Below are positions 18,482-27,878 of a stretch of 64,000 bases of DNA, piece by piece. Made by a program: the position numbers and the translations under genes. Position 1 is the stretch's first letter, and every line of letters begins with the position of its first letter. The notes under the pieces are model-generated. The model had not been told where the DNA came from and did not search any database. It saw only the letters and a list, made by a program, of their open reading frames with translations. The stretch lies in assembly GCF_026157105.1 (NCBI RefSeq), contig NZ_JANPVQ010000001.1, positions 365,501 through 429,500 of the forward strand. The letters run 5' to 3'. Source of the DNA: Sphingomicrobium marinum (GTDB lineage: Bacteria > Pseudomonadota > Alphaproteobacteria > Sphingomonadales > Sphingomonadaceae).

Positions 18482-20299
18482 TTAGCTGGCTTTTTTTGCG
18501 GCCACCCACGCACGGATATTGGCATCGAGCATGTCGAGCGGGACGGGCCCCGGCGTCAGCACTTCATCGTGGAATTCGCGCCAGTCGAACTCATCGCCCA
18601 GCTCTTCCATCGCATGTTGGCGCAGTTCCATGATCTTGAGTTTGCCGATCATGTAGGCGGTCGCCTGTCCCGGATAGACGATATAGCGCTCGATCGCCTT
18701 GCGGATATCGCCGTCGGGGTTGGGCGTATTCTCGGTGAGGTAGGCGATTGCCTGCTCGCGGCTCCAGCGCTTGTGATGGATGCCGGTGTCGACCACCAGC
18801 CGCGCGGCGCGCCACAGCTCCATGCCGAGCCGGCCGAAGTCCGAATAGGGGTCGGTATAGAAGCCCATGTCCTTGCCAAGCTCTTCGGAATAGAGGCCCC
18901 AGCCTTCGGTGTAGGCGGTCTGTCCGCCAAAGCGGCGGAACGCGGGCAAGCCCTCAAGACCGGTCTGGATCGAGCGCTGGAGGTGATGGCCGGGCGAGGC
19001 TTCGTGATAGGCGAGCGCTTCGAGCTCGTTGAGGCTCATCGCGTTCAAATCGTAGAGGTTGACGTAATAGGTGCCGGGGCGTGAGCCGTCGGGCGCGGGG
19101 GCCTGGTAAAAGGCTTTGCCGGCGCTCTTTTCGCGGAACGCCTCGACCGGTTTGACGACGACGGGATCCTGCGGAAGCACGCCGAAATATTGCGGCAGCG
19201 CCTTGTCCATCTGGGCGATCGCCGCGTTGGCCTTGGACAGATATTCCTCGCGGCTCTTGGCGAAGAATTGCGGGCCATTGCGGGTGTAGACGAAGAATTC
19301 CTGCAGCGTTCCGTCGAAGCCGACCTGCTCCATGATCGCGCGCATCTGTCTGTGGATGCGCTCGACATTGTCGAGGCCGATCTGGTGGATTTCGTCGGGC
19401 GTGAGGTCGGTGTTGGTATATTGCGCCAGCCTTGCAGCGTAATATTCGGCACCATTGGGCAAGCGCCAGACGCCGTCGTCGGTCGGCGCATTGGCCTGCT
19501 GCGTAACCATTTCCTCGCGCAGCGCGAGATAGGCGGGCGCGGCGTGGTTTTCCCACGCTTCGACGGCGCGGGCATTGAGATCGGCACGCTGGGCGTTGCT
19601 GATTTGCAGTTTCCCGACCTTGTCGCGGAAATCGTTCAGGATCGCGTTCTGGCGGCCGGCGTTGAGCAGGTTGTCGATATCGCTGATGACGTAGGGATAG
19701 ACCCACTTGGGCGGCATGATGCCGAGCCGCGCGCGGGTGCGCGACTGTGCGGTCAGCTCGGGCATCGCGCGTCCGATATCTGCGATGCGGCTGATATAGG
19801 CCTCGGCGTGGCTGACCTCGCTGACGCGGTGAATGTTGATCAGGAACGCCGGAATGCCCGAATGCTGGCCGAACATCTGGTTGAACAGGAAGGTGTGCCG
19901 GTCGAAGGGTTCGAGACGCTCTTCCATCGCGAGATTGCGCAGGAAAAGTTCGTAGCTGATGCGGTCCTGCTGGTTGAGCGTGGCAGGATCAAAGTTCGCC
20001 TTCATCGCGGCGGCGGTCTGGCGCATCAGTTCGAGGTAGCGATCGTCATTGGCTTCGCTGACATCGCCCCACGTGCCGTAATCCTCATCGATGATCCCGC
20101 GGTAAGCCTTGGCCTGCGGCGCTAGCGCGAGGCTGGCCTGATCATACGCTTCGAAGAGTTGCGCGAGTTCGGCGTTGGCGGCGACCTGGGGCGCCTCCGT
20201 TTGAGCCGCGGGGGCGCTAGCGCTTTGCACTGGCGCGGTTTCGGGGGTGCAGGCGGCGACGAGGGCGCTGGCGGTGGCGAGCAGGGCGATGCGGGTCAT
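18482..20299 (-). CDS. DUF885 family lipoprotein (putative metallopeptidase-like)
   Basis: A 605-residue exported lipoprotein: MTRIALLATASALVAAC gives a lipobox at Cys17, then an Ala/Pro/Gln-rich linker. The conserved DUF885 metal-site-like motif YHEASPGHHLQ is followed by GWGLYSEELG. ATG 20299 is preceded by CAGGAGAT at good spacing, so the longer frame to 20344 is not needed. DUF885 proteins resemble gluzincin-type peptidases by motif, but substrates are mostly unknown. It is monocistronic and divergent from pyrD. Confidence 0.9.
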   Translation of the reverse strand: MTRIALLATASALVAACTPETAPVQSASAPAAQTEAPQVAANAELAQLFEAYDQASLALAPQAKAYRGIIDEDYGTWGDVSEANDDRYLELMRQTAAAMKANFDPATLNQQDRISYELFLRNLAMEERLEPFDRHTFLFNQMFGQHSGIPAFLINIHRVSEVSHAEAYISRIADIGRAMPELTAQSRTRARLGIMPPKWVYPYVISDIDNLLNAGRQNAILNDFRDKVGKLQISNAQRADLNARAVEAWENHAAPAYLALREEMVTQQANAPTDDGVWRLPNGAEYYAARLAQYTNTDLTPDEIHQIGLDNVERIHRQMRAIMEQVGFDGTLQEFFVYTRNGPQFFAKSREEYLSKANAAIAQMDKALPQYFGVLPQDPVVVKPVEAFREKSAGKAFYQAPAPDGSRPGTYYVNLYDLNAMSLNELEALAYHEASPGHHLQRSIQTGLEGLPAFRRFGGQTAYTEGWGLYSEELGKDMGFYTDPYSDFGRLGMELWRAARLVVDTGIHHKRWSREQAIAYLTENTPNPDGDIRKAIERYIVYPGQATAYMIGKLKIMELRQHAMEELGDEFDWREFHDEVLTPGPVPLDMLDANIRAWVAAKKAS

Positions 20300-20401
20300 A
20301 TGATCTCCTGTAAGCATACGCGCGCGAGGGTGGCGCGCCGACATCGTATGATCAATTATTTTCGATGAAAGCTTGTTCCGTCTGCGCTAGGCACGGCGCC
20401 G

Positions 20402-21436
20402 ATGTTGTACAATCTTGCCAAGCCCCTGATCTTTCGCCTCGACGCCGAACAGGCGCATCGCCTGACGATCGGCGCTCTAAAACGCGTACCCGACCGGCCC
20501 ATCCCGGATTTCGCGCGGCGCCTCGGCCAGACCGTGGCGGGCTTGCACTTTCCCTCTCCCGTCGGGCTTGCCGCCGGTTTCGACAAGGACGCCGAGGTCT
20601 ATTCCGAAATGCTCGGGCTCGGCTTCGGCTTCGTGGAAGTCGGCACTATCACGCCGCGCCCGCAAGCGGGCAATCCCAAGCCGCGCCTATTCCGGCTGGT
20701 CGAGGACAAGGCGGTGATCAACCGCATGGGGTTCAACAATGGCGGGCAGGCGGCAGCCGCGCAGCGATTGCAGATGCGCGTGCGCGAACGCGGCATCGTC
20801 GGGGTCAATATCGGGGCGAACAAGGACAGCGAGGATCGCATTGCCGATTATGTGCTGGGCGTGCAGCAGATGGGCGGGCTCGCCGACTATCTCACGGTCA
20901 ACATTTCTTCGCCCAATACGCCGGGGCTCCGTCAATTGCAGGATGAAGGCGCGCTCAAGGACTTGTTGCAGGCAGTGCGCGAGGCGCGGGGCGATGCGGC
21001 GACGCCGGTTTTCCTGAAGGTCGCGCCCGATCTTGAAGCAGATGACCCTGACCGCATTGCCAAGGTGGCGATCGATGAAGGCATCGACGCGTTGATCGTC
21101 GCCAACACGACGATCGACCGGCCCGACGACCTGCAATCGAAATATCGCGGCGAAGCGGGCGGGCTCTCGGGGCGTCCATTGGGACGCAAGGCGTTGGCAG
21201 CGCTGCGCGCCTTTCGTTCGGCATCGGGCGGCAGGATCCCGCTGATCGCGGCGGGCGGCATCGAAAGCGGTGCCGATGCCGAAGCGCGCATCCGCGCCGG
21301 CGCCAGCCTGATCCAGCTCTATTCGGCCCTGGTCTACCAGGGCCCGGGTCTCGCCATGCGGATCGCAGGCGACCTGGCGCAGCGCATGCGCGAAGAAGGC
21401 GTCACCGATATTGCCGATTGGGTCGGAAGCGAGTAG
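20402..21436 (+). CDS. pyrD: Quinone-dependent dihydroorotate dehydrogenase (class 2) PyrD
   Basis: Membrane-associated flavoenzyme oxidising dihydroorotate to orotate with a quinone acceptor in pyrimidine synthesis. The 344-residue length and the N-terminal amphipathic helix (MLYNLAKPLIFRLDAEQAHR) mark class 2. FMN and substrate motifs are GLAAGFDKDAEVY, NRMGFNNGG, TVNISSPNTPGLRQLQ (with the catalytic Ser), FLKVAPDLE and IAAGGIESGADA. The next gene, ggt, begins 12 bases later on the same strand. Confidence 0.97.
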   Translation: MLYNLAKPLIFRLDAEQAHRLTIGALKRVPDRPIPDFARRLGQTVAGLHFPSPVGLAAGFDKDAEVYSEMLGLGFGFVEVGTITPRPQAGNPKPRLFRLVEDKAVINRMGFNNGGQAAAAQRLQMRVRERGIVGVNIGANKDSEDRIADYVLGVQQMGGLADYLTVNISSPNTPGLRQLQDEGALKDLLQAVREARGDAATPVFLKVAPDLEADDPDRIAKVAIDEGIDALIVANTTIDRPDDLQSKYRGEAGGLSGRPLGRKALAALRAFRSASGGRIPLIAAGGIESGADAEARIRAGASLIQLYSALVYQGPGLAMRIAGDLAQRMREEGVTDIADWVGSE

Positions 21437-21448
21437 CCCTCGCAGCTT

Positions 21449-23167
21449 ATGAGAAGCGCGATCCTACCTGCCATCGCCCTGCTGCTCGCCTCCTGCGCGA
21501 CGTCACCACGGGCCGACACCACCATTGTTCAAGGCGCCGTCTCCAGCGCCGATCCGCGCGCTACCGCGGCGGGCGAGGAGATGCTGGCGCAGGGCGGGAG
21601 CGCGACCGACGCTGCGCTCGCCGTGCTGCTCGCGCTGACGGTGGTCGAACCGCAGTCGAGCGGAATAGGCGGCGGCGGGTTCATGGTCCGCGCCGATGCT
21701 GACGGGAATGTCGTCACCTATGACGGGCGCGAAACTGCGCCCTTGTCCGCAGGGCCCGACCTGTTTCTTGACGCTAATGGGCAGCCGGTGAGCTTTCGCG
21801 ATGTCGTCCCGGGCGGCCGCAGTGTCGGCGTGCCCGGCAACGTGGCGATGATGAAGCTGGCGCACGATCGCCATGGCAAGCTGCCCTGGTCCGCTTTGTT
21901 CCAGCCTGCGATCCGGTTGGCGCGCGATGGCTTTGCGATGAATCAGCGCATGGCCGGCTATTTCGAGCGCGATGCAGATGATCCCGATGGAGAGTCGCGC
22001 AATGTTGCCCTTTATAGCGAAAATGGCCGCGCGCTTTTCCTCGACGCTGACGGCAAGCCCTTTCCCGCGGGCACGCGGCTGACCAACCCTGCGCTGGCGG
22101 CGTTCCTGGAGCGCCTCGCCATCGAGGGCCCCGATGCCTTCTATCGCGGGCAGAACCCCGCAGCAGTGATCGCTGCGGTCAACGGCGACACCAAGGCGCC
22201 TGCCGATCTCACCGTGGCGGATTTCACGGCCTATACGGCCAAGGAGCGCCCGCCCGTGTGCAGCACATACCGCGCGCATCGCATCTGCTCGATGGGTCCG
22301 CCTTCTTCGGGCGCCACGACCGTGCTGCAGATCCTCGGACTGCTCGAACGCTTCGATCTTGCTGCGCTGGGCCCCGACGATCCGGTGAGCTGGCATCTCT
22401 TCGCCGAAGCCAGCCGGTTCGCTTATGCCGACCGCGCACGTTACCTTGGCGATGCCGATTTCGTATCCGTTCCGGTGGCCGGTCTGATCGACAAGAATTA
22501 TCTAGCGGGACGCTCGGGCCTGATCGCTGCCGATACGGTCATGGCGCAGGTCAGTGCCGGTACGCCGCCGGGTGCAAATCTCGCGCTAGGCGTTGGTATG
22601 GAGCCCGCCGAAAACGGCACCAGCCACTTCGCGGTGGCCGACCATGACGGCAACGTCGTGTCGCTCACTTCCACGATTGAATCGGGGTTCGGATCGGGGC
22701 TGGTGGTCAACGGCTATTATCTCAATAACGAGCTGACCGATTTCAGCTTCGCGCCGACCGACGATAGCGGCCGGCCAGCCGCCAACGCCCCCGCCGGCGG
22801 GAAGCGGCCCCGCAGCTCGATGAGCCCGACGATCGTTTTCTCGCCAGCGGGTGAGGCGATACTGGCGGTCGGCGCAGCGGGCGGATCGACCATCATCACG
22901 CAAACCGCCAAGAACATTATCGCGGTGATCGACTGGGACCTGCCCGCGCAGGAAGCGCTGGCGCTGCCAAACCTTTATGCGCCCGGCTCATATGTCATGG
23001 TGGAGGAAGCGCCCGGAAGTGACGCGCTGATGGCGGCGCTCATCGCCATGGGCCACCAGAATGTCCGCCCGATCGGCCCGCGTTTCAAGGCCAATGCGGT
23101 ACAGAAAGTGGGGAATCGCTGGGTTCCGGCCTTCGATCCGCGCACGCAGGGAGATGCGACGCCATGA
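21449..23167 (+). CDS. ggt: Gamma-glutamyltranspeptidase
   Basis: Periplasmic Ntn-hydrolase acting on glutathione and gamma-glutamyl compounds. The 572-residue precursor has a lipoprotein-type signal (AIALLLASC). The large subunit carries SSGIGGGGFMVRAD. The autocatalytic cleavage site falls at T391 within ENGTSHFAVADHDGN, so the small subunit is about 180 residues. It has DFS in place near NELTDFSF and an SMSPTIVF segment. The 3' end overlaps the acyl-CoA ligase start by 4 bases (ATGA). Confidence 0.95.
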   Translation: MRSAILPAIALLLASCATSPRADTTIVQGAVSSADPRATAAGEEMLAQGGSATDAALAVLLALTVVEPQSSGIGGGGFMVRADADGNVVTYDGRETAPLSAGPDLFLDANGQPVSFRDVVPGGRSVGVPGNVAMMKLAHDRHGKLPWSALFQPAIRLARDGFAMNQRMAGYFERDADDPDGESRNVALYSENGRALFLDADGKPFPAGTRLTNPALAAFLERLAIEGPDAFYRGQNPAAVIAAVNGDTKAPADLTVADFTAYTAKERPPVCSTYRAHRICSMGPPSSGATTVLQILGLLERFDLAALGPDDPVSWHLFAEASRFAYADRARYLGDADFVSVPVAGLIDKNYLAGRSGLIAADTVMAQVSAGTPPGANLALGVGMEPAENGTSHFAVADHDGNVVSLTSTIESGFGSGLVVNGYYLNNELTDFSFAPTDDSGRPAANAPAGGKRPRSSMSPTIVFSPAGEAILAVGAAGGSTIITQTAKNIIAVIDWDLPAQEALALPNLYAPGSYVMVEEAPGSDALMAALIAMGHQNVRPIGPRFKANAVQKVGNRWVPAFDPRTQGDATP

Positions 23168-24939
23168 ACCCGTTCAAGGGCCAGAAAGAGCTCGAACATT
23201 TTCCCAACCTGGTGACGATGTTCTTCACCCGCGCGCGCCGGCTGGGCGACAAGCCGTTTTTGTGGGCGAAGAAGGACAAGAGCTGGGAGGCGATCACCTA
23301 CCGGCAAGCGGCGCAGCAGGTGGCAAGCCTGGCGCAATCGCTGCGCGATATCGGGTGCGAGAAGGGCGACCGCGTCATGCTGGTCAGCGAAAACCGCCCC
23401 GAATGGCTGATCGCCGACCTTGCCATCATGGCCGCGGGCTGCGTCACCGTGCCGACCTACACCACCAATACGACGCGCGACCACCAGCATATCCTCGGCA
23501 ATAGCGATGCCCGCGCGGTCATCGTGTCGACGCAAAAACTTGCAGAACCGCTGCTGCCCGCGGTGCTCTACGCGTCGGAATGTCATCACATCATTTCGAT
23601 CGACGATATCATCCGCGGCCAGTCTCCCGACATCGCGAAATTCCACCATTGGGGTGAGCTGGTTGGCGGCGATGCCGATGTCGAGAAGTTCGAGAAGGAA
23701 GCCGAAGCGTATGGGCGCCGGGACCTTGCCTGCATCATCTATACCTCGGGCACCGGCGGGGCGCCGCGCGGCGTGATGCAGCATCACGGCATGGTCCTGC
23801 ATAACGTCGAAGGCTGCATCGATGTCATCGCCAACGATTTCGGCTGGGACGAGGAAGTCTTCCTGTCCTTCCTGCCGGCAAGCCATGCCTATGAACATTC
23901 GGGCGGGCAGCATTTTCCGATCGCGCTGGGTGCCGAGATCTATTACGCGCAAAGCCTCGAAAAGCTGGCCGCCAATATCGAGGAGGCGCGTCCGACGCTG
24001 ATGGTCGTGGTGCCGCGCCTGTTCGAGATGCTTCGCCAGAAGATGCTCAAGCAGATCGAAAAGCAAGGCGGGCTTGCGGCATATCTTCTGAAACGTGCCG
24101 TCAATATCGAGACCAAGCGGTATGAGGGGCGCTCGAACCCGCTCGACCTGCCGATGGACGGCATCCTGTCGCTCACGCTGCGCAAGAAGGTGCAAAAGAA
24201 ATTCGGCGGCAGGATGAAGGCGATGGTGTCGGGCGGGGCGCCGCTCAATACCGACGTCGGCCTTTTCTTCCAGGCAATGGGCATCACCGTGCTCCAGGGC
24301 TACGGTCAGACCGAAAGCGGTCCGGTGATCAGCTGCAACCGCCCCGCTGCGGGCATCAAGATGTCGACCGTTGGTCCGCCGCTTAAGAACACCGAAGTGA
24401 GGATCGCCGACGATGGCGAGATTTGCGTGCGCGGCGAGCTCGTCATGCAAGGGTACTGGCGCAACAGGGACGACACTGAAAAAGTACTCGATGGAGAGTG
24501 GCTGCATACCGGTGACATCGGCCATCTCGACGAGCAAAACCGTATTGTCATCACCGATCGCAAGAAGGACCTCATCATCCTCGACAAGGGCGACAATGTG
24601 TCGCCGCAGCGGGTCGAAGGCATCCTGACGCTGCAAAGCGAGATTGCGCAGGCGATGGTTTACGGCGACCGCCGGCCCTACATCGTGGCGGTGCTGGTGC
24701 CCGATCCCGAACTCGAGGCCGCGCACAAGGGCGATGCCGAGGCCATACGCAAGGCGCTTGGCAAGGCAGTCGACAAGGTCAATGCCGATCTTTCGGTGAT
24801 CGAGAAGGTGCGCCGGTTCATCGTCGCCGACGAACCCTTCACGGTCGACAACGAGCTTATGACACCCAAGCAAAGCATTCGGCGTCATAGAATCAAGCCG
24901 ATCTACGAAGAGCGTCTGTCGAAGCTCTACAAGAGCTAG
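23164..24939 (+). CDS. Long-chain fatty acid--CoA ligase (AMP-forming)
   Basis: A 591-residue ANL-superfamily enzyme, closest in style to the FadD15 group of long-chain acyl-CoA synthetases. The P-loop is IIYTSGTGGAPRGVMQHHG, the adenylate motif GYGQTESGP, and the hinge/A8 region LHTGDIGHLDEQNRIVITDR followed by KKDLIILDKGDNVSPQ. It activates fatty acids with ATP and CoA; chain length cannot be read from sequence. It is coupled to ggt by an ATGA overlap, though no metabolic link is obvious. Confidence 0.93.
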   Translation: MNPFKGQKELEHFPNLVTMFFTRARRLGDKPFLWAKKDKSWEAITYRQAAQQVASLAQSLRDIGCEKGDRVMLVSENRPEWLIADLAIMAAGCVTVPTYTTNTTRDHQHILGNSDARAVIVSTQKLAEPLLPAVLYASECHHIISIDDIIRGQSPDIAKFHHWGELVGGDADVEKFEKEAEAYGRRDLACIIYTSGTGGAPRGVMQHHGMVLHNVEGCIDVIANDFGWDEEVFLSFLPASHAYEHSGGQHFPIALGAEIYYAQSLEKLAANIEEARPTLMVVVPRLFEMLRQKMLKQIEKQGGLAAYLLKRAVNIETKRYEGRSNPLDLPMDGILSLTLRKKVQKKFGGRMKAMVSGGAPLNTDVGLFFQAMGITVLQGYGQTESGPVISCNRPAAGIKMSTVGPPLKNTEVRIADDGEICVRGELVMQGYWRNRDDTEKVLDGEWLHTGDIGHLDEQNRIVITDRKKDLIILDKGDNVSPQRVEGILTLQSEIAQAMVYGDRRPYIVAVLVPDPELEAAHKGDAEAIRKALGKAVDKVNADLSVIEKVRRFIVADEPFTVDNELMTPKQSIRRHRIKPIYEERLSKLYKS

Positions 24940-24942
24940 GCC

Positions 24943-25365
24943 TTAGCTCGCCTCGTCGGCGTCCTCGACCTTTTCATATTGGGTCCATTCGCCGATCGAG
25001 CAGCTGCCCCGGAACATGCCGGTGGAGCTATCCACGACGCGGGCGATAGTGCCCGAGCACATGCTGCCTAAGGTGCCTTCGGTCACGAGCGCGGTGTGCA
25101 CGTCCGATGCGCTGGCGCAGCTCGGTCCGAGATTTTGTCCGTAGAGGTTGCCGCCCTGGCGCACGAGGATCGTGCCGTCTGCATAGACCCGCGTCGATGC
25201 CTGGCTGCGGCCCGGAAGACAGTTGCGCGTTCCCGCCGGCGCATATCCGACGAGGCGTTCCTGCACCTCGGCTCGTGCTTCTTCGGCTTGTGCGCTGCGA
25301 TAGCCATCGTCGGTAGTACATGCCGCCAACGTGAGAGGTGCTGCGAAAAGAATCACGTGTCGCAT
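24943..25365 (-). CDS. Uncharacterised Cys-rich lipoprotein
   Basis: A 140-residue predicted lipoprotein. MRHVILFAAPLTLAAC is a clear signal with lipobox Cys16. ATG 25365 is preceded by AAGGGAGA at good spacing, which rules out the longer frame to 25515. The mature part holds four more cysteines (NCLPG, SCASA, MCSGT, SCSIG), which could form two disulfides in the periplasm. Central repeats such as VYADGTILVRQGGNLYGQN look beta-rich. I do not recognise a named family. It converges on the acyl-CoA ligase. Confidence 0.75.
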   Translation of the reverse strand: MRHVILFAAPLTLAACTTDDGYRSAQAEEARAEVQERLVGYAPAGTRNCLPGRSQASTRVYADGTILVRQGGNLYGQNLGPSCASASDVHTALVTEGTLGSMCSGTIARVVDSSTGMFRGSCSIGEWTQYEKVEDADEAS

Positions 25366-25402
25366 AAAATTCTCCCTTTTATGCCGCTCCGACCGGTACG
25401 TG

Positions 25403-26116
25403 TCAGAAACGATCTTTATCATTCCTGAACGCGGCAAACTCGGCGGGGGTTGCAGCGCGCAGGAAGGGGTTGGTGGCTTTTTCGGCAGCGACGGTGGTGG
25501 GAACGGTGCGCTCACCGCGCGCGCGCATTGCGGTCACTTCCGCGAGTCGATCCGCGATTGCGCTATCCTGCGGCATCGCGTGCACGGCAAATTTGGCGTT
25601 GGCGAGCGTGTATTCGTGCGCGCAGTAGAGCTTCATGTCGTCGGGAAGGTCGGCAAAGCGCTGCAGGCTTTCATGCATCTGCTCCATCGTGCCCTCGAAC
25701 ACGCGACCGCATCCCATCGCGAAGATCGTGTCGCCGACGAAGGCGACATTGGGGCCGCGAAATATATAAGCGATGTGACCGAGCGTATGGCCCGGGATAT
25801 GCCAGATTTCGGCTTCCTCACCGCCGAAGGTAACGCGGTCGCCTTCGTCGAGTTGGCGGTCGATGCCGGGGATCTTGGCGGCCTCGGGGGCGGGGCCCCA
25901 GACCTGGCAACCGGTGGCATCCTTGACCCTCAGGTTGCCGCCCGTGTGATCGGGGTGCCAGTGCGTGTTGAGGATGTGGGTGATCGTCCAGCCGCGTTCT
26001 TCTGCCGCCTTGAGCACCGCATCGCCGTCGCCCGGGTCGACGACCCCGACATCATTGCCGCTTTTGACCAGCCACAGATAATTGTCGTTGAATGCGGGGA
26101 CAGCGACGATTTCCAT
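25403..26116 (-). CDS. gloB: Hydroxyacylglutathione hydrolase GloB (glyoxalase II)
   Basis: Zinc metallo-beta-lactamase-fold enzyme splitting S-lactoylglutathione in methylglyoxal detoxification. The 237-residue protein has the metal motif NTHWHPDHTGGN, HTLGHIAYIF, FVGDTIFAMGCGRVFEG and the C-terminal CAHEYTLANAKFA, all glyoxalase II hallmarks. I chose ATG 26116 (MEIVAVPAFNDNY), preceded by AAGGAGA 8 bases upstream. An ATG nine bases further up lies on that ribosome site and is rejected. Confidence 0.96.
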   Translation of the reverse strand: MEIVAVPAFNDNYLWLVKSGNDVGVVDPGDGDAVLKAAEERGWTITHILNTHWHPDHTGGNLRVKDATGCQVWGPAPEAAKIPGIDRQLDEGDRVTFGGEEAEIWHIPGHTLGHIAYIFRGPNVAFVGDTIFAMGCGRVFEGTMEQMHESLQRFADLPDDMKLYCAHEYTLANAKFAVHAMPQDSAIADRLAEVTAMRARGERTVPTTVAAEKATNPFLRAATPAEFAAFRNDKDRF

Positions 26117-26150
26117 TACGCACATCTCCTTGAGAAAGCGGCCCGCAACA

Positions 26151-26858
26151 TCATTCCTCGTCTGTAAAAGGTGTAGGCACGGCGGCGGGTTCCGACAATG
26201 TCTGCAACAGGCGGATTGCGGTGCGCTCGGCCGCGCTGCCGGGTGCGACCTCGCGAACCTTTTGCAGATGCGCACGGGCGCCTTCCAGATTTTCGGCTGC
26301 GGCCTCGATCGCGGCGGCGCGCAGCAGCACATCGCCGCTATCAGGTGCGAGCACGAGCGCCTGTGCGATCTGCTGGCGCGCGGTGATCAGGTCCTCGTCC
26401 TCCAGCGCAATGCCGGCCCCGAGATACCACACCCACGGATCGGCGGGCACAAGCGCGCGGGCGCGTTCGAGATGATCGCTGGCCATGGCGCTGTTGCCGC
26501 CCATCAACGCGGCGCGGGCGCGATCGAGATGGGCAAAACCGCGCTGGACGCTGTCGAGCGCATCGATAGCAAGCGCCTTGTCGATCGCAGCACCAGCGCG
26601 TTCGGCATTGCCCGCGGCAAGCCACATATTGGCCCCCGCAAGGAGCGCACGCGAGGCCTTGTCGGGATCGGCTGCAGCAAGCCCGGCCGCTTCCTCGAAC
26701 GCTTCGGCGCTGTCGGTGAAGCGGTCCTCGCCTTGCGCGACTACGGCGCGGCACAGGACGGCATCGACGCTATTGTCGCTGGCGCACCGCAGGACTTCGG
26801 ACGGAACTTCGACCGGCGCATCCTGCGCGGCGAGGAGAAGGGCTAGAAGAAGGCTCAA
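26151..26858 (-). CDS. TPR repeat exported protein
   Basis: A 235-residue helical protein with a short hydrophobic N-terminus (MSLLLALLLAAQD) that may be a signal peptide. It is followed by several TPR-like helix pairs (for example ASRALLAGANMWLAAGN and ALAIDALDSVQRGFAHLDR). It starts at TTG 26858, overlapping the stop of the alpha/beta hydrolase (TTGA), so it is translationally coupled to it. It probably mediates protein contacts in the periplasm; no specific function can be given. Confidence 0.8.
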   Translation of the reverse strand: MSLLLALLLAAQDAPVEVPSEVLRCASDNSVDAVLCRAVVAQGEDRFTDSAEAFEEAAGLAAADPDKASRALLAGANMWLAAGNAERAGAAIDKALAIDALDSVQRGFAHLDRARAALMGGNSAMASDHLERARALVPADPWVWYLGAGIALEDEDLITARQQIAQALVLAPDSGDVLLRAAAIEAAAENLEGARAHLQKVREVAPGSAAERTAIRLLQTLSEPAAVPTPFTDEE

Positions 26859-27604
26859 GGGGTCACCGTTTCAACAAGGGCCACCAGCTCTGTCAGGATG
26901 GCGGCGATTTCGTGGGGCTCGGAAAGCCGATGTCCACCATGCTTGATGAGTTTGAGCTGAATATCGGTGCCCTTGAGCTGGCGCATGGCCTTCAATGCGA
27001 TCGACACCGGGACATCCTGGTCCTTGTCACCGTGCACGAAGCGGGCTGGGCCGGAAAAGTCGATGTCGCCATCGAGCAACCTGAGCTGTTCGCCCGATTC
27101 CCAGAAGCCCTTGTGCGTGACATAGGGTTCGGGACCGTAGGGGTTGGGTTCTTCCAGCTTGCCGTCGGCGCGGATCGTGTCCTTTTGCGCCTGGGTGAAT
27201 CCCCAATCGGTGAAGTCGGGCGCGGCGGCGATGCCCATCACTCCGGCGACGCGATCGGGGCGGCGTAGCGCGATGAGGAGCGCCAGCCAGCCGCCCATCG
27301 AGGAGCCGATGGGGATGACCGGCCCTTGCGCCTTGGCATCGAGGATGGCGAGCGCCTCGTCGAGCCAGCGGGAAAGCGTGCCATCGGCGAAGGCACCATC
27401 GGAAAGCCCGGTGCCCGAATAATCGAATCGGATGCAGGGCAGGCCGCGTTCTGCCGCCAGCGCGTCGATCGCGGTGGCCTTGCCGCCATCCATGTCGGAG
27501 GCATAGCCGGGCAGGAACAGCATGGTCGGGCCAGTCCCTTCGCGGATGCGGCAAGCAAGACGGCGATCGTCGAGGAGAAAGTGCGATAAAGGCGGTGAAG
27601 TCAT
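26855..27604 (-). CDS. Alpha/beta hydrolase
   Basis: A 249-residue serine hydrolase of the alpha/beta fold. The nucleophile elbow is IGSSMGGWLA, an oxyanion-side motif is FLPGYASDMDGGK, and a late Asp and His are seen in VHGDKDQDVPV and KHGGHRLSEP. This matches the small esterase/palmitoyl thioesterase-like (ABHD10-type) group, but the substrate is not determinable. It lies downstream of the XRE module on the same strand and overlaps the TPR gene by 4 bases. Confidence 0.9.
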   Translation of the reverse strand: MTSPPLSHFLLDDRRLACRIREGTGPTMLFLPGYASDMDGGKATAIDALAAERGLPCIRFDYSGTGLSDGAFADGTLSRWLDEALAILDAKAQGPVIPIGSSMGGWLALLIALRRPDRVAGVMGIAAAPDFTDWGFTQAQKDTIRADGKLEEPNPYGPEPYVTHKGFWESGEQLRLLDGDIDFSGPARFVHGDKDQDVPVSIALKAMRQLKGTDIQLKLIKHGGHRLSEPHEIAAILTELVALVETVTP

Positions 27605-27625
27605 GCGCCGTCGCCTAGCAGGCCC

Positions 27626-27679
27626 TTACTCGTCGAGGAAGCTATTCACCCGCTCGGTGAACAGCTTCCGGAAGTTCAT
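27626..27679 (-). CDS. Possible 17-residue ORF after the XRE gene
   Basis: A very short frame, ATG at 27679, encoding MNFRKLFTERVNSFLDE and a TAA stop. The preceding AAAGGA, inside the last codons of the XRE gene, sits at correct ribosome-site spacing. The product would be a short amphipathic helix. Size and lack of homology information make this speculative; it may be chance. Confidence 0.2.
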   Translation of the reverse strand: MNFRKLFTERVNSFLDE

Positions 27680-27683
27680 CGTA

Positions 27684-27878
27684 TCATCCTTTCGGGTCGA
27701 AAATCTCTTCGATACTCATTTCGAAGACGTCGGCGATGGTGAAGGCGAGGGGGAGCGAGGGATCATATTTTCCGGTCTCGATGGCGTTCACGCTCTGGCG
27801 CGATACGCCCAACCGGTCGGCAAGATCGCTCTGGCTCCAGTTGCGCTCGGCGCGCAGGACCTTGAGACGGTTTTTCAT
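27684..27878 (-). CDS. XRE-family transcriptional regulator
   Basis: A 64-residue single-domain helix-turn-helix protein. MKNRLKVLRAERNWSQSDLA is followed by RLGVSRQSVNAIETGKYDPS and IADVFEMSIEEIFD, the compact YozG/Cro-like form. ATG 27878 overlaps the stop of the membrane-protein gene by 4 bases (ATGA); a longer frame to 28013 is Arg-rich antisense-like sequence. It likely represses its own operon through the inverted repeat at 28693-28712 (inference). Confidence 0.92.
   Translation of the reverse strand: MKNRLKVLRAERNWSQSDLADRLGVSRQSVNAIETGKYDPSLPLAFTIADVFEMSIEEIFDPKG

Noticed and set aside
22975-24888. A 637-codon minus-strand frame opposite the acyl-CoA ligase
   Set aside because: Antisense shadow; the plus-strand gene has all expected motifs.
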